From: JAVBNW01 sp031551255
Lineage (GTDB): Bacteria; Bacillota; Clostridia; Christensenellales; UBA1750
NCBI GenBank assembly: GCA_031551255.1
Contig: JAVBNW010000017.1
Location: 1-43,932 of the forward strand
DNA: 43,932 nt
Direction: 5' to 3'
Positions 1 through 6,949 of the stretch are shown here, piece by piece (position 1 is the first letter of the stretch; each line of letters starts with the position of its first letter). Below the pieces are notes generated by a model. It was given only the letters and a program-made list of their open reading frames with translations, ran no database searches and was not told the DNA's origin. The position numbers and the translations under genes are program-made.

Positions 1-65
1 CGATCCCCGTCCAACCCCCACCAGCCCGCTAATTGGATTTTTTATAACCTTTTTTATTTTGTTGA

Positions 66-99
66 CAAAAAGCCGGCGGCATCCCGCGCCATCCCGGCT
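66..99 (-). terminator. Candidate terminator after the zinc dehydrogenase gene
   Basis: Read on the minus strand, arms AGCCGG and CCGGCT enclose an inner GGC/GCC pairing and are followed at once by five T. It lies about 46 nt past the stop of the dehydrogenase gene. The stem is imperfect, so the call is moderate. I see nothing else identifiable in bases 1-65. Confidence 0.5.
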
Positions 100-145
100 G
101 GGGCGCAGGGGGTTTTCCCGCCACCGATCCATCATCCTTTAGTAT

Positions 146-1180
146 CTATAACTCGATGACGCCCTTGACAATCTCCGACCGCTTTGCGACGGCCTCCTCA
201 CACGCCTTCTGGGTATCTTCGAAGCGGTAGCGATGGCTTACGATGCCCGAAAGTTTCGCGCGGCCCGCCGATACCGCGTCGATGGCCATCTGGTAGATGT
301 TGCGATAGCGGAACACCGTTTCCACCGACGCCTCCTTGCCCAGGATCTGCCCGATGTCAAACGGCATCTCGCTGACAGGCGACATGCCCACCAGCACGAT
401 CTTCCCCCCGCGCTTCACCAGCGACGCCGTTTGCAGCGTGGCGCCCGGATGCCCCGAGCATTCAAACACCAGATCCACCCCCACGCCGCCGGTCGTCTCG
501 AGAACCTGCGCGACGACATCGCCGGCGGCGTTAAACGTCTTCGCACCAAGATCCCTGGCGATGGCCAGCCGGGGCTCGATTACGTCGGTCGCAAAGATCG
601 TATCCACGCCCATGGATTTGAGAGCTACCATCGTCATCAGCCCTATGCAGCCCGAGCCGAGCACCGCGGCAGTCTTACCAACGCGCGCGCCTCCCTGCAT
701 CGCGGCATGGTAGCCGACGGCCAGCGGTTCGATGAGCGCACCCTGCTCGTAATCCATGCCTTCCGGCAAGTGGAACGTCATGCTCTCGGGATGCACGACG
801 TATTCCTTGAGCACGCCGTCCACCGGCGGGGTGGCGAAAAAGATGACATGCGGGCACAGGTTGTACCTGCCGTCTCGGCAGAACGAGCACTCGCCGCAGG
901 GCACGCCCGGCTCGAGCGCCACCCTGTCGCCCACCTTAAAGCGCGTTACGGCGGAGCCTACCTCGGCCACCTCGCCCGCGCACTCGTGCCCTAAAATGAA
1001 CGGCGGCTTTACGATGTTGTTGCGGATGCGTCCGTCGTGAAAGTAATGCACATCCGAGCCGCAGATGCCCACGCACTTTACCTTTACCAACACCTGATCG
1101 GCCTCGGGTTCCGGCGCCGGCCTTTCCACCGGCTCGATCCTGCCCAGTTCCATCATGGCCATGGCCTTCATCATCGCCAA
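146..1180 (-). CDS. Zinc-dependent medium-chain dehydrogenase (sorbitol/xylitol dehydrogenase-like)
   Basis: Probable cytosolic NAD(P)-dependent alcohol or polyol dehydrogenase of the medium-chain (MDR) superfamily. Numbered from the TTG start, the catalytic zinc ligands are Cys40 (in GICGSDVH) and His65-Glu66 (GHE); the structural zinc site is Cys95, 98, 101 and 109. The Rossmann motif GSGCIG lies near residues 175-180 and an acidic Asp near 199 suggests NAD rather than NADP. I chose TTG at 1180 because the run GGGGGG sits 8 nt upstream; ATG at 1174 is the alternative, and the longer frame to 1225 begins before any good ribosome binding site. The length of about 344 residues is normal. The family resemblance is to sorbitol, xylitol and threonine dehydrogenases; the substrate cannot be told from sequence. 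It is a single-gene unit diverging from tag. Confidence 0.9.
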   Translation of the reverse strand: MAMMKAMAMMELGRIEPVERPAPEPEADQVLVKVKCVGICGSDVHYFHDGRIRNNIVKPPFILGHECAGEVAEVGSAVTRFKVGDRVALEPGVPCGECSFCRDGRYNLCPHVIFFATPPVDGVLKEYVVHPESMTFHLPEGMDYEQGALIEPLAVGYHAAMQGGARVGKTAAVLGSGCIGLMTMVALKSMGVDTIFATDVIEPRLAIARDLGAKTFNAAGDVVAQVLETTGGVGVDLVFECSGHPGATLQTASLVKRGGKIVLVGMSPVSEMPFDIGQILGKEASVETVFRYRNIYQMAIDAVSAGRAKLSGIVSHRYRFEDTQKACEEAVAKRSEIVKGVIEL

Positions 1181-1215
1181 AGTTTGCGCCCCCCTTTGCG
1201 GTGTCTTTTGTAGCA

Positions 1216-1244
1216 ATTGTACCACACTGAAGGCAGGATGACGA
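1216..1244 (-). promoter_or_regulatory. Promoter of the zinc dehydrogenase gene
   Basis: The minus strand carries TCGTCA (1239-1244), a 17-nt spacer, and TACAAT (1216-1221) preceded by TGG, giving an extended -10 of the TGnTACAAT form. The expected transcript start would leave a leader of about 30 nt before the TTG start. Confidence 0.6.
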
Positions 1245-1253
1245 GCGCGTCAT
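1238..1253. promoter_or_regulatory. Inverted repeat overlapping the -35 element, possible operator
   Basis: ATGACG and CGTCAT are separated by AGCG in the divergent spacer between the dehydrogenase gene and tag. The left arm overlaps the -35 hexamer of the dehydrogenase promoter, the usual place for a repressor site. No regulator gene is adjacent, so the link is inference. Confidence 0.35.
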
Positions 1254-1286
1254 GCAGAACTAGACTTGTACAAAGGGGATGTTTGT

Positions 1287-1883
1287 ATGGAGTTGATTCG
1301 CTGCAAATGGGCGAATACAGGCCCGATGGAAACGGCGTATCACGACGAGGAATGGGGCAGACCGCTCCACGACGAGCGCAGGCTGTTTGAAATGCTGATC
1401 CTCGAGGGTATGCAGGCGGGGCTGAGCTGGTCGACCGTGCTGCGCAAGCGGGATGCGTTTCGCGAGGCGTTCGACGCGTTCGATCCGGATGCAATCGCGC
1501 GTTACGGCGACGAAAAGGCGCTTAAGCTGCTCGCCAACCCGGGCATCATCCGCAACCGCTTAAAAATCGCCGCGGCTACGAAAAACGCCAAAGCTTACCT
1601 TGCGCTTCGGGAGGAGCGGGGCTCGCTCGACGCCTATTTATGGGATTATGTAGGCGGAGCGCCCATCGTGAACCGATGGCGCGAGTTTGCGGACATACCC
1701 GTCACCACCTCGCTTTCCGACGCGATCAGCAAAGACCTTAAAAAGCGCGGCTTTACGTTTGTGGGCAGCACCATCGTCTATTCGCTGATGCAGGCGGTGG
1801 GCATGGTGGACGATCACATCACGTCGTGCTTTTGCCACACGGATAGGCGGGGGGACGGGGGAACGGGAGAGGCGGAGGCTTAG
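1287..1883 (+). CDS. tag: DNA-3-methyladenine glycosylase I
   Basis: Base-excision repair enzyme of the HhH superfamily that removes 3-methyladenine from alkylated DNA. The protein has about 198 residues, normal for Tag. The family zinc site is visible as Cys6, His19, His177 and Cys181, each exactly two residues beyond the E. coli Tag positions. Glu40 and Trp48 lie in the conserved LEGMQAGLSW stretch of the base pocket. I chose ATG at 1287 because AAAGGGG lies 8 nt before it; an in-frame start at 1266 lacks a site. The C-terminal tail after the zinc knuckle is short and Gly/Glu rich. It stands alone, divergent from the dehydrogenase, and its stop codon lies inside a downstream hairpin repeat. 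Confidence 0.95.
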   Translation: MELIRCKWANTGPMETAYHDEEWGRPLHDERRLFEMLILEGMQAGLSWSTVLRKRDAFREAFDAFDPDAIARYGDEKALKLLANPGIIRNRLKIAAATKNAKAYLALREERGSLDAYLWDYVGGAPIVNRWREFADIPVTTSLSDAISKDLKKRGFTFVGSTIVYSLMQAVGMVDDHITSCFCHTDRRGDGGTGEAEA

Positions 1884-1929
1884 GGGCCAAGGCCCCTAAG
1901 AACCCCGGCAATGCCCTGCGGGGCATTGC
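1880..1929. repeat. Two-hairpin intergenic repeat, copy 1
   Basis: Two adjacent perfect palindromes. The first has 9-nt arms TTAGGGGCC and GGCCCCTAA and includes the tag stop codon. The second has 9-nt arms GCAATGCCC and GGGCATTGC around TGCG. They are joined by GAACCCCG. The same architecture and an almost identical linker recur at 26222-26280. Both copies lie between convergent genes, so a two-way transcription end or a REP-like element is plausible. Confidence 0.65.
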
Positions 1930-1941
1930 ATGTGGATATGG

Positions 1942-2226
1942 TCAATCGACAAGGATCAGCTTGACGTTGCCATACATGGTCTCTGCGTCTCGGAAAACCT
2001 CGATCATCTTTTCCACTTTAGGCTGGATGCTCTTGGGTACCTTACCGGCTCCGCGAATTGTTACGTAGGCGGGGGTGTACATGATACCGGTAACACTATC
2101 CCACAGCGCATCCAAATTGCGGCCATATTGACCCGGCAAGTCGAGTTTTCTTTCCAATTCATCGTATAAGTCATCGTCAGTTTTGCACTTCGAAAAGTCT
2201 ATATCCCTTTGAACCCATTCCTCCAT
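1942..2226 (-). CDS. Barstar-family RNase inhibitor (immunity protein)
   Basis: A 94-residue acidic protein matching the barstar family, which binds and blocks barnase-type RNases in the cytosol. The diagnostic segment LPGQYGRNLDALWDSVTG (about residues 30-47) aligns with the barnase-binding helix and loop of barstar, including the aspartates that occupy the RNase active site. An AGGAGG site overlaps the stop codon of the upstream barnase-like reading frame and lies 10 nt before the ATG, so translation was probably coupled to the toxin gene. The reading frame looks intact although its partner is broken, which would leave an orphan immunity gene. It faces tag across the two-hairpin repeat. Confidence 0.9.
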   Translation of the reverse strand: MEEWVQRDIDFSKCKTDDDLYDELERKLDLPGQYGRNLDALWDSVTGIMYTPAYVTIRGAGKVPKSIQPKVEKMIEVFRDAETMYGNVKLILVD

Positions 2227-2240
2227 AATTTGTTATCCTC

Positions 2241-2936
2241 CTATTCTATAATCTCGATAAAAGTGGCAAATTGATCGTAGCTAATGAATATTAGACCATC
2301 GTTACTATAGAGAATTCTATGTTTGCCTCTATAACCGTGCATGTAATTGAGATCCGCTTCGTACCAAATCCTTCCCGGAGCATCAGGAAGTTTTCCGTTA
2401 CGATTCCAATATATTATTACCTCCAATCATTTTACCAGGGATTGCCTTAACTAAATTGCCTTTTTGCGGTAGCCATCCCATATCTATGGCTTTATCCTTC
2501 GCAATATAGTCATCCGGCAATTTGTCGTAATAAAACAGGTGCCAATCCGCGCCTTCTTCACCCTTGAGCGTCGCCGTTCCCGCCCGCATGGCGATCAGCG
2601 GCAAAATGCTGCACCGGCAATGCGAGGCCGCCCCCTCTCCTTGGGCAGCGTGGAGGGGTTCTTCGGGTCGATGACCTTCCCGTTCGCGTCCTTGCAAAAT
2701 CCGCAAGTCGTTGCGGTGATAGAAGATACCCATTGCGCCCATTGGCCGCTCGGCGCGGCGGCTATGCCCCGATAGCGGAACGCCTTAAACTGTTCGGCCC
2801 ATTCCTCCCACTTCCTTTTCAATACCTCAAACCACTCGAGAAACCAATCGCTTTCCCCAATGTCGCTTACCCTCCTTTGCAGGTGTGGGTAAGTACAGGG
2901 GAGTTTGTGCGACATCGTGCGACGTATTTTTCGCAA
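2241..2936 (-). pseudogene. Broken MuF-like phage head protein fused to a barnase-type RNase (polymorphic toxin remnant)
   Basis: Three reading frames join into one protein. Bases 2936 to about 2632 encode a helical stretch and CGFC...NGKV, and continue after a shift at a run of five C (2631-2635) into HCRC; this Cys-x2-Cys...Cys-x-Cys pattern resembles the end of SPP1 gp7/Mu F head-morphogenesis proteins. Then follows an AGTATL-type linker and a barnase domain (LPDDYIAK...GW...PGKMIGG). A second shift near 2414-2415 (one extra A in AATAATAT) moves to the frame with NRNGKLP, YEADLNY and YRGKHRILYS. The equivalents of barnase Lys27, Arg59, Glu73, Arg83 and Arg87 remain, but His102 is Gln (SYDQF). 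The MuF N-terminus is missing: a stop lies directly upstream of 2936 and no normal start follows the AAAGGAGG at 2871. Sequencing error in the homopolymer is possible for the first shift only. MuF-fused toxins with adjacent immunity genes are known in prophages of Bacillota; no other phage gene is visible here. Confidence 0.8.
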
Positions 2937-3140
2937 CTATGGTCGGCTAACTTCAAAACCGGGACAGGCGAGCGAGAGATTTTTTCGCAGGGTAAGGAGG
3001 CGTAAGAAAGCGACCCTTCGGGATACGCCTTCGGCGTGAAATGCCTTAAGCTACGCTGACCTAAGCTCGACGCCGCCATGCCGGAAAAGATCCGCTCGAT
3101 TGCTCCGCCTTTGGGGTTGGCCGACTATACCATATTCAAA

Positions 3141-3164
3141 AGCAAAAAAGCGCCGCGGCGCTTT
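3141..3164 (-). terminator. Rho-independent terminator after the XRE gene
   Basis: On the minus strand a short self-complementary stem (AAAGCGCC then GGCGCTTT) runs into TTTTTTGCTTTTG. It lies 15 nt past the XRE stop codon and separates that gene from the toxin remnant. The 2937-3140 stretch between them has no convincing gene; a 70-codon minus-strand frame (2867-3079) ends on the AAAGGAGG site and looks spurious. Confidence 0.75.
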
Positions 3165-3179
3165 CTTGATGCTATGGCC

Positions 3180-3431
3180 CTATTTACTTTTGCGCGGATA
3201 GGGTTTGGGCTCGTCCGTTACGTCGGCAAGATAGTCCAGGCTCGTCCCGTAATACTTCGCGAGGGCGATCAGAAGGTGCGGAATCTGTCGCTTGCCCGTC
3301 TCGTACGTACTGTACACCCTCTGGTCGATGTTAAGCAGATCTCCGACCTGTTTTTGCGTAAGGTCGCGGTCCTCTCTGCAATCCTTCAAGCGCCGATACG
3401 TCGTCATGCAATCACCCGACAACGTGGTCAT
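3180..3431 (-). CDS. XRE-family helix-turn-helix regulator
   Basis: A small DNA-binding protein of the Cro/C1 type. The helix-turn-helix is visible as LTQKQVGDLLNIDQRVYSTYETG (given in parts: LTQKQVGDLL, then IDQRVYSTYETG), followed by LIALAKYYGTSLDYLAD, the classical end of the domain. The length is 83 residues from the first ATG (3431), six nt after the acetyltransferase stop, or 75 from ATG at 3407. No second domain is present, so it is a stand-alone HTH. It is very probably co-transcribed with the upstream acetyltransferase gene and ends at a clear terminator. Its target is unknown; being close to the toxin remnant does not prove a link. Confidence 0.9.
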   Translation of the reverse strand: MTTLSGDCMTTYRRLKDCREDRDLTQKQVGDLLNIDQRVYSTYETGKRQIPHLLIALAKYYGTSLDYLADVTDEPKPYPRKSK

Positions 3432-3437
3432 ATCTTC

Positions 3438-4226
3438 TTAAAACCTAATATGGACCGCCGGATAATCGGCAAGCTTCACAAACCCGGCCCTTCGCGCGGT
3501 GAGCATGGAGCCTGCGTTGTCCGTCCAGCACTCCCAGTGCGGCAAAATGTCCCTTCTCATGCACTCGGCCACGAATGCCTCAGTCATCGCAAGCGCATAG
3601 CCCTTTCGGCGGTGTTCCGGCGCGGTGGCGATGCCGATGCCGCACAGGCCGGGGCTTAGGTACTCGGCGGTGCAAAACCCCGCCACGCCTTCATCGACCA
3701 CGACGCAGACTCCAAAGCCGCCGTTAAGAAACGCTTCGGCGCTCCCCCACATCTCGCAAATCTCTTCGGCGATCATATCGCGACCGGCGATGGCTTCATC
3801 CTCCATCAGCGCCCGGTCGATGGGGCGTATGGCCGCTTGAGCGCTAAACGGCGCTGCCTTCGCATCATAGCGAAGTACGCTGCGGGATGCAATATCGCAC
3901 TGTGCATCCACAAATGCGGCTCGAACGGGATCGAGCCACGCCGAGCTCCCGCACAGCACCTTCACGCCGCCCAGCCGCTTGCGAACGGGCGGCGTCAGCA
4001 CGGCACGCGCCAAATACTCGGCGGCGGATTCTATTGCTTCCGGCGCGGCGTCGCCGCCGATCAGCACCGTGTAACTTTCGTGGATCATGGCAACCGACGG
4101 CCTTTCCGGGTCGTCTGCATAGGCCGTAGCCGCCGTATTGCCCACCGCGACGGACGCAGCCATGTAATCCGCGGGCGGATAATTCAATAGGCGCAATACG
4201 GCAGGCGTTACTTGGCAAAGGATCAT
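3438..4226 (-). CDS. GNAT-family acetyltransferase
   Basis: A 262-residue protein whose C-terminal half carries the acetyl-CoA binding motif of GNAT enzymes, IGIATAPEHRRKGYA (about residues 197-211), followed by the expected helix and the WTDNAGSMLTARRAGF segment. The N-terminal half (about 1-125) is a separate domain like that of the larger two-part GNAT proteins (the GNAT_acetyltran type). The acceptor substrate is unknown. AAGAGGTGACAGGCT precedes the ATG with good spacing. It is followed after only 6 nt by the XRE regulator gene, suggesting one transcript. Upstream lies the terminator of the ribosomal block, so it needs its own promoter, which I could not place with confidence. Confidence 0.85.
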   Translation of the reverse strand: MILCQVTPAVLRLLNYPPADYMAASVAVGNTAATAYADDPERPSVAMIHESYTVLIGGDAAPEAIESAAEYLARAVLTPPVRKRLGGVKVLCGSSAWLDPVRAAFVDAQCDIASRSVLRYDAKAAPFSAQAAIRPIDRALMEDEAIAGRDMIAEEICEMWGSAEAFLNGGFGVCVVVDEGVAGFCTAEYLSPGLCGIGIATAPEHRRKGYALAMTEAFVAECMRRDILPHWECWTDNAGSMLTARRAGFVKLADYPAVHIRF

Positions 4227-4271
4227 AGCCTGTCACCTCTTTTATGGATATGAACCGACGGGATCAGCATA

Positions 4272-4305
4272 AAACTCCCGCCGCGCCGAAGCGTGACGGG
4301 AGTTT
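4272..4305 (-). terminator. TTCG-loop terminator of the ribosomal protein block
   Basis: On the minus strand, 15-nt arms starting AAACTCCCG and ending CGGGAGTTT close on a TTCG tetraloop; the stem has one G-T wobble and one A-C mismatch. It starts about 15 nt after the rplQ stop and continues into TTTTAT. It marks the end of the S10-spc-alpha transcription unit. Confidence 0.85.
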
Positions 4306-4320
4306 ATTATGCATGCAGAA

Positions 4321-4833
4321 CTAAATCAGCTCCAAGATCACCATCTCGGCTCCGTCTCCGCGGCGCGGGCCTTTGCGGATGATGCGGGTGTAGCCGCCGC
4401 CGGTGCCCTTCTCTTCCTTGCGGGCACGGTACTTCGGGCCGATTTCGCGGAACATCTTCTCGACGAGCGGATGCTTGACATCCTTTACGCGGGCCTTGAA
4501 ATCCGCTTTGTTCTCGTCGTCCTTGCGGGCCTCGGGGATATCGTAGCAGAAGGCCATGATGCGGCGACGGGAAGCCAGCTTCGCGGGGCCGTCGTTGGTG
4601 AACGTCTCGGTGACAAGCTGCCCCTTGTCGTTGTTGAACTCCTTCGTCACTTCGACCGTCTTGTCGTAATCGCGCACGGCCAGCGTAATCAGCCTCTCGG
4701 CAAGGGGCTGCACTTCCTTCGCGCGGGCAAGCGTCGTTTCGATGTGGCCGCTCCACAATAGGCTTGAAACCTGGTTGCGAAGCAATGCCTTGCGCAGCGA
4801 AGCGCGCTTATTGAGCTTGCGTTGAACCGCCAT
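4321..4833 (-). CDS. rplQ: 50S ribosomal protein L17, extended form
   Basis: Large-subunit protein that lies near the peptide exit tunnel. The N-terminus (HxxxLxR-like NKRASLRKALLRN) and the C-terminal signature GGYTRIIRKGPRRGDGA are canonical. At 170 residues it is about 45-55 longer than typical bacterial L17: two lysine- and acid-rich insertions are visible, one after AVRDYDK (about residues 57-85) and one after CYDIPEARKDDE (about 100-118). It is the last gene of the block, 25 nt after rpoA, and is followed by the TTCG-loop terminator. The extended form may be lineage specific. Confidence 0.97.
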   Translation of the reverse strand: MAVQRKLNKRASLRKALLRNQVSSLLWSGHIETTLARAKEVQPLAERLITLAVRDYDKTVEVTKEFNNDKGQLVTETFTNDGPAKLASRRRIMAFCYDIPEARKDDENKADFKARVKDVKHPLVEKMFREIGPKYRARKEEKGTGGGYTRIIRKGPRRGDGAEMVILELI

Positions 4834-4858
4834 AGGTGCGTCTCTCCTTTCGCGATAC

Positions 4859-5797
4859 TTATTCTTCGCTCTGGCGGAGCCTCAGGCCCAGCGCCGCGAG
4901 CTTCTGTTCTACTTCTTCCAGCGACTTTTTGCCAAGGTTGCGCACCTTCATCATGTCTTCAACGTCGCGCTGAATCAACTCCGCCACGGTGTTGATGTTT
5001 GCGCGCTTCAGGCAGTTGTAGGCGCGTACCGACAGATCGAGCTCTTCGATCGTCATCTCGCTGGCCTTGTCCATGCCGCCGTCGTCCGGCTCGTTGAAAT
5101 CCACCGGCACCACGTTGTCCGTCAGGTTGATGAACAACATCAAGTGATCGGTCAGGATCTTCGCCGCCGAACTGGTCGCCTCGTCGGGCTTGATGGAACC
5201 GTCCGTCCACACCTCGAGCGTCAGCTTGTCGTAGTCGGTAATCTGGCCGACGCGGGTATTCTCGATCGTATAATTCGCCTTGCGGATGGGCGTAAAGATC
5301 GAATCGACGGGAATGGCGCCCACCGGCGTGCCCGGCGTCTTGTTGCGCTCGGCGGACACGTAGCCGCGCCCTTTGGCGATGGTGATCGCCATGCTCAAAT
5401 CAGCATCCTCGTTCAGGGTGGCGATGTGCATGTCGGGGTTAACGATCTCCACGGTGTCGTCGATCTGGATATCGGCCGCGGTCAGCTCACCCGCCCCGCG
5501 CTTTCTTATTTGAAGCGTCTTAGGCTGATCGGAATAAAGCCTGGCCGACAAACCCTTTAAATTCAGGATAATGTCGGTTGCATCCTCCGTCACGCCCGGG
5601 ATCGGGGAAAACTCGTGCAATATGCCGTCGATGCGCACCTGCGTAACAGCTACGCCCGGCAGGCTCGAAAGAAGAATTCTGCGCAGAGAATTCCCTAGCG
5701 TCGTGCCAAAGCCTCTTTCCAGCGGCTCGATTACAAACTTGCCATAATGGGTATCCATAGCGACACACTCGATGCGCGGCTTTTCGATTTCTATCAT
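4859..5797 (-). CDS. rpoA: DNA-directed RNA polymerase subunit alpha
   Basis: Core RNA polymerase subunit that dimerises to start polymerase assembly and contacts UP elements and activators. The N-terminal domain contains EPLERGFGTTLGNSLRRILLSS (seen in parts: LERGFGTTLGNSLRR and ILLSSLPGVAV) and the C-terminal domain contains LSVRAYNCLKRANI and VRNLGKKSLEEV, the helix-hairpin-helix that binds DNA. The 312 residues match the usual length. It lies between rpsD and rplQ, as in most Bacillota, and is transcribed with the ribosomal block. Confidence 0.98.
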   Translation of the reverse strand: MIEIEKPRIECVAMDTHYGKFVIEPLERGFGTTLGNSLRRILLSSLPGVAVTQVRIDGILHEFSPIPGVTEDATDIILNLKGLSARLYSDQPKTLQIRKRGAGELTAADIQIDDTVEIVNPDMHIATLNEDADLSMAITIAKGRGYVSAERNKTPGTPVGAIPVDSIFTPIRKANYTIENTRVGQITDYDKLTLEVWTDGSIKPDEATSSAAKILTDHLMLFINLTDNVVPVDFNEPDDGGMDKASEMTIEELDLSVRAYNCLKRANINTVAELIQRDVEDMMKVRNLGKKSLEEVEQKLAALGLRLRQSEE

Positions 5798-5856
5798 AGG
5801 CTAAGAACCTCCTTGCCAACATGCTGCGCTTGGAAACGGGGAACCAGTCGTCATGT

Positions 5857-6483
5857 TTAGCGGGAGTACAGCTCTACGATCAAGTGCTCCTCGAGCGAAA
5901 GGTCAATATCGTCGCGCTGCGGAAGCGCCGCAACCGTGCCGGTCAGCTGATCGGCATCCAGCGAAAGCCATTTGGGCACGATGCGCGCCGGGCCCTCGCG
6001 AAGGGCCTTTAGGTGCTCCATGTCCCGCGAGCGATCCTGTACGGTGATGGTCTCGCCGACCTTCACCGAGTACGAGGGGATGTCAACCTTCGCGCCATTG
6101 ATGCGGATATGGCCGTGGTTGACCATCTGGCGCGCCATGGGACGGCTGGGCGCGAGGCCCAGGCGGTAAACGACGTTATCCAGGCGGCGCTCGAGCAGGA
6201 TCAGCAGGTTTTCGCCGGTTACGCCCTTGATGCGGGTGGCGCGATCAAACGTGAGGGCGAACTGCTTCTCCGTCATGCCGTACGCGCGGCGCGCCTTCTG
6301 CTTTTCGCGCAGCTGCATGCCGTATTCGGAAACCTTGCGCTGCCGCGCCTGGCCGTGCTGGCCCGGCGGGGTAGGGCGACGGTTGATGGCGCACTTGGGG
6401 CCATAGCAGCGGTCGCCTTTTAAGAATAGCTTGACGCCTTCGCGACGGCAAAGACGGCAAACCGAATCGGTGTAACGTGCCAT
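5857..6483 (-). CDS. rpsD: 30S ribosomal protein S4, zinc-binding form
   Basis: Primary 16S rRNA-binding protein that nucleates the 30S body. The N-terminus keeps the four cysteines of the zinc-containing form (VCRLC at residues 8-12 and CYGPKC near 26-31). The C-terminal S4 RNA-binding domain follows (RLDNVVYRLGLAPSRPMARQ, in the region of residues 98-117). The length of 208 residues is normal. In many Bacillota rpsD is elsewhere on the chromosome; here it sits in the alpha cluster between rpsK and rpoA. Confidence 0.98.
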   Translation of the reverse strand: MARYTDSVCRLCRREGVKLFLKGDRCYGPKCAINRRPTPPGQHGQARQRKVSEYGMQLREKQKARRAYGMTEKQFALTFDRATRIKGVTGENLLILLERRLDNVVYRLGLAPSRPMARQMVNHGHIRINGAKVDIPSYSVKVGETITVQDRSRDMEHLKALREGPARIVPKWLSLDADQLTGTVAALPQRDDIDLSLEEHLIVELYSR

Positions 6484-6498
6484 TGCTCTTTCTCCTCC

Positions 6499-6900
6499 CT
6501 AAACCCTTCTGCGCTTGGGCGGACGGCAACCGTTGTGCGGAATTGGCGTCACGTCCTTGATCATGTTCACTTCAAGGCCCGCCGCCTGCAGCGAGCGGAT
6601 GGCGGCCTCGCGCCCGGAGCCTGGCCCCTTGACGAAAACCTCTACGGTTTTAAGGCCGTGCTCCATCGCCGCGCGCGCGGCGGTTTCGGCAGCCATTTGC
6701 GCCGCGAAGGGGGTGGATTTTTTCGAGCCGCGAAAACCGAGCCCGCCCGCGCTGGCCCAAGAAAGGGCATTGCCGGCGGTATCGGTGATGGTGACGATGG
6801 TGTTGTTAAAGGACGAGGTGATATGGGCCGCGCCGCGGTCGATATTTTTTCTGTCGCGACGCTTGCGCACCGTCCTGCGAACCTTGGTAGCTTTTGCCAA
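6499..6900 (-). CDS. rpsK: 30S ribosomal protein S11
   Basis: Platform protein of the small subunit that binds near the anti-Shine-Dalgarno region of 16S rRNA. It ends in the invariant DVTPIPHNGCRPPKRRRV. The N-terminus is basic and 133 residues is a normal length. The gene follows rpsM and precedes rpsD with short spacers in the alpha cluster. Confidence 0.98.
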   Translation of the reverse strand: MAKATKVRRTVRKRRDRKNIDRGAAHITSSFNNTIVTITDTAGNALSWASAGGLGFRGSKKSTPFAAQMAAETAARAAMEHGLKTVEVFVKGPGSGREAAIRSLQAAGLEVNMIKDVTPIPHNGCRPPKRRRV

Positions 6901-6949
6901 GACGAAACCCTCCTATTCGTGTGAAGGAACAAAACTTGATCGGCGGAGA

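Noticed and set aside
61..70. TTGACA near the start of the window as a plus-strand promoter
   Set aside because: No -10 at proper spacing follows; the bases are the T run of a minus-strand terminator.
2867..3079. 70-codon minus-strand frame ahead of the toxin remnant
   Set aside because: Its stop falls on the AAAGGAGG site, its composition is not protein-like and I see no conserved motif. It may be part of an intergenic repeat but cannot be supported.
3180..4226. XRE regulator and GNAT protein as a toxin-antitoxin pair
   Set aside because: The 262-residue two-domain GNAT is not of the small toxin (TacT/AtaT) type and the antitoxin partners of those are RHH proteins; the HTH protein lies downstream. 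A link cannot be supported.
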